A stretch of 5,507 nt of DNA from Microcoleaceae cyanobacterium UBA11344 (lineage in GTDB: Bacteria; Cyanobacteriota; Cyanobacteriia; Cyanobacteriales; Microcoleaceae), in contig DMYK01000349.1 of NCBI GenBank assembly GCA_003483675.1, positions 4,941 to 10,447 on the forward strand, read 5' to 3'. The position numbers and the translations under genes were made by a program. Below, piece after piece: positions 4,653 through 5,507 of the stretch (the first letter of the stretch is position 1; every line of letters begins with the position of its first letter). Under the pieces are notes generated by a model that saw nothing but the letters and a program-made list of their open reading frames with translations, did not search any database and was not told the origin of the DNA.

Positions 4653-5507
4653 ATGACTGACTCAAGCGATATTCTATTTAATCAACCTGTAATTGTCGAA
4701 GCCTGTGCAGAATTTGTCCAACGGGATATGTTGGAAATTAGAGCCAGTTTTCCCGGATTGCTCAAAGATGCACCCATGTCTTCGACTGCGGTGGTCAATG
4801 GCTTATCCCAGCAGTTAATTTATCAACTGCAACTGATTATGCCCGATGCTTTTGTCAGTTTTGATGAACTCAATGTACACTTGGGGAATGCAGCTTTTCC
4901 CTATGTACAAACCCAGGCAAAACAGGCACTTCAAAGAGCGATTCAAGATCGAGGTCAAATGATGCAGGTGAACTCTGCCTACCGCACGATCGCCCAACAA
5001 ATGTTGCTGTATAACGATCGCTTCAACAACTCTAATCCTGTAGCTCCACCAGGAACCAGCAATCACCAAACAGGATTAGCGATCGACATTGAAGATGCAA
5101 CAGGCTGGGAACCTTATTTGATGCGATATGGCTGGAATCCATTACCGGGCGATCCACCTCACTTCGACTACCAAGGCGGCGGCACGATCGATCTTCGCAG
5201 TACATCAATACTCGCATTTCAGCAGCTTTGGAATCAGAACAATCCTAATGCAAAGATTAGCGAGGATGGCGGCTTTGGCCCGCAAACCGAGGGTGCACTT
5301 AATCGCTCTCCGGCTCCAGGGTTTCCTAAAGCGCCGTGGGATAACAAACCCAGAACGTTGCGCTTGGCGAGGCCCAGAATGGAAGGTTCGGATGTCCTCA
5401 AGCTTCAGGAAGCTTTGAAAAAGGCTGGGATTGTAGTTGGGGCTGATGGTGAATTTGGGCCGGCAACAGATAAAGCTGTCAAGGAATTTCAGCAGAAGAA
5501 GGGGTTG
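4653..5507 (+). CDS. M15/VanY-type D,D-peptidase with peptidoglycan-binding repeats, 3' partial
   Basis: Open for 285 codons from ATG 4653 to the window end without a stop. Residues 78-173 resemble the M15 (VanY/D-Ala-D-Ala carboxypeptidase) fold. NSAYRTIAQQ (107-116) is the usual first motif. SNHQTGLAIDIED (136-148) supplies zinc ligands His138 and Asp145. GDPPHFDY (166-173) supplies third ligand His170, with Asp167 three residues before it at the place of the catalytic acid (Asp in the Streptomyces albus enzyme, Glu in VanX). A first repeat at 180-224 (ILAFQQLWNQ, DGGFGPQTEGAL) looks like a divergent PG-binding unit. A second from 233 onward (PRTLRLARP, DVLKLQEAL, DGEFGPATDKAV) is a clear PG_binding_1 domain, cut by the edge. 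Family members cleave D-Ala-D-Ala or peptide cross-links in murein. Residues 1-75 are unrecognised, and no signal peptide or membrane segment is seen. With the lysozyme upstream, the pair could cut both glycan and peptide bonds (inference). Carboxypeptidase versus endopeptidase cannot be told from sequence. Confidence 0.88.
   Translation, partial: MTDSSDILFNQPVIVEACAEFVQRDMLEIRASFPGLLKDAPMSSTAVVNGLSQQLIYQLQLIMPDAFVSFDELNVHLGNAAFPYVQTQAKQALQRAIQDRGQMMQVNSAYRTIAQQMLLYNDRFNNSNPVAPPGTSNHQTGLAIDIEDATGWEPYLMRYGWNPLPGDPPHFDYQGGGTIDLRSTSILAFQQLWNQNNPNAKISEDGGFGPQTEGALNRSPAPGFPKAPWDNKPRTLRLARPRMEGSDVLKLQEALKKAGIVVGADGEFGPATDKAVKEFQQKKGL

Noticed and set aside
4815..5217. Two minus-strand ORFs over the peptidase gene
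   Set aside because: They are antisense to a gene with clear catalytic motifs and show no domain of their own.
5128..5418. Plus-strand ORF in another frame near the right end
   Set aside because: It lies wholly inside the M15 peptidase frame, whose motifs continue through it to the window end.

Overview
This window most likely comes from a cyanobacterium. Three perfect HIP1 octamers (GCGATCGC) lie in the first gene, and many more CGATCG cores are scattered through most of the window. The first gene encodes a Cph1-like phytochrome, and gene 2 combines REC and GGDEF domains in a way common in that phylum. The genus cannot be read from the sequence.

Left half (1-3283): a two-gene, plus-strand signalling operon. 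The first gene is cut by the left edge and is open from base 1. It encodes the end of a phytochrome GAF domain, a PHY domain with its tongue, a HisKA/HATPase_c histidine kinase, a receiver (REC) domain and a conserved-looking tail. The bilin-binding cysteine should lie about 14 codons outside the window. Ten bases downstream is a complete REC-coiled coil-GGDEF diguanylate cyclase. I infer that red/far-red light sensed by the kinase adjusts c-di-GMP through phosphotransfer to the second protein. The kinase's receiver carries an extra ~20 residues encoded by a GC-rich inverted repeat, which looks like a repeat element accommodated in frame.

Middle (3284-3705): about 420 bases without a convincing gene. 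It holds a weak terminator-like hairpin, a 27-codon ORF of uncertain reality, a possible promoter flanked by two CCGGAA repeats 20 bp apart, and a leader segment that can form either of two mutually exclusive hairpins.

Right half (3706-5507): two plus-strand genes 41 bases apart, both for cell-wall-cleaving enzymes and both without a visible signal peptide. The first is a GH24 (T4-type) lysozyme with a C-terminal peptidoglycan-binding domain. The second is an M15/VanY-type zinc D,D-peptidase followed by two peptidoglycan-binding-like repeats and is cut by the right edge. Their binding modules align without gaps at 30 of 53 positions. Together they could cut both the glycan and peptide parts of murein. 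How they reach it is the main open question: as lysis enzymes, as cargo of a secretion or injection machine, or as prophage remnants. No phage structural, holin or injection-system gene is visible here. No RNA gene, CRISPR array or transposase was found.
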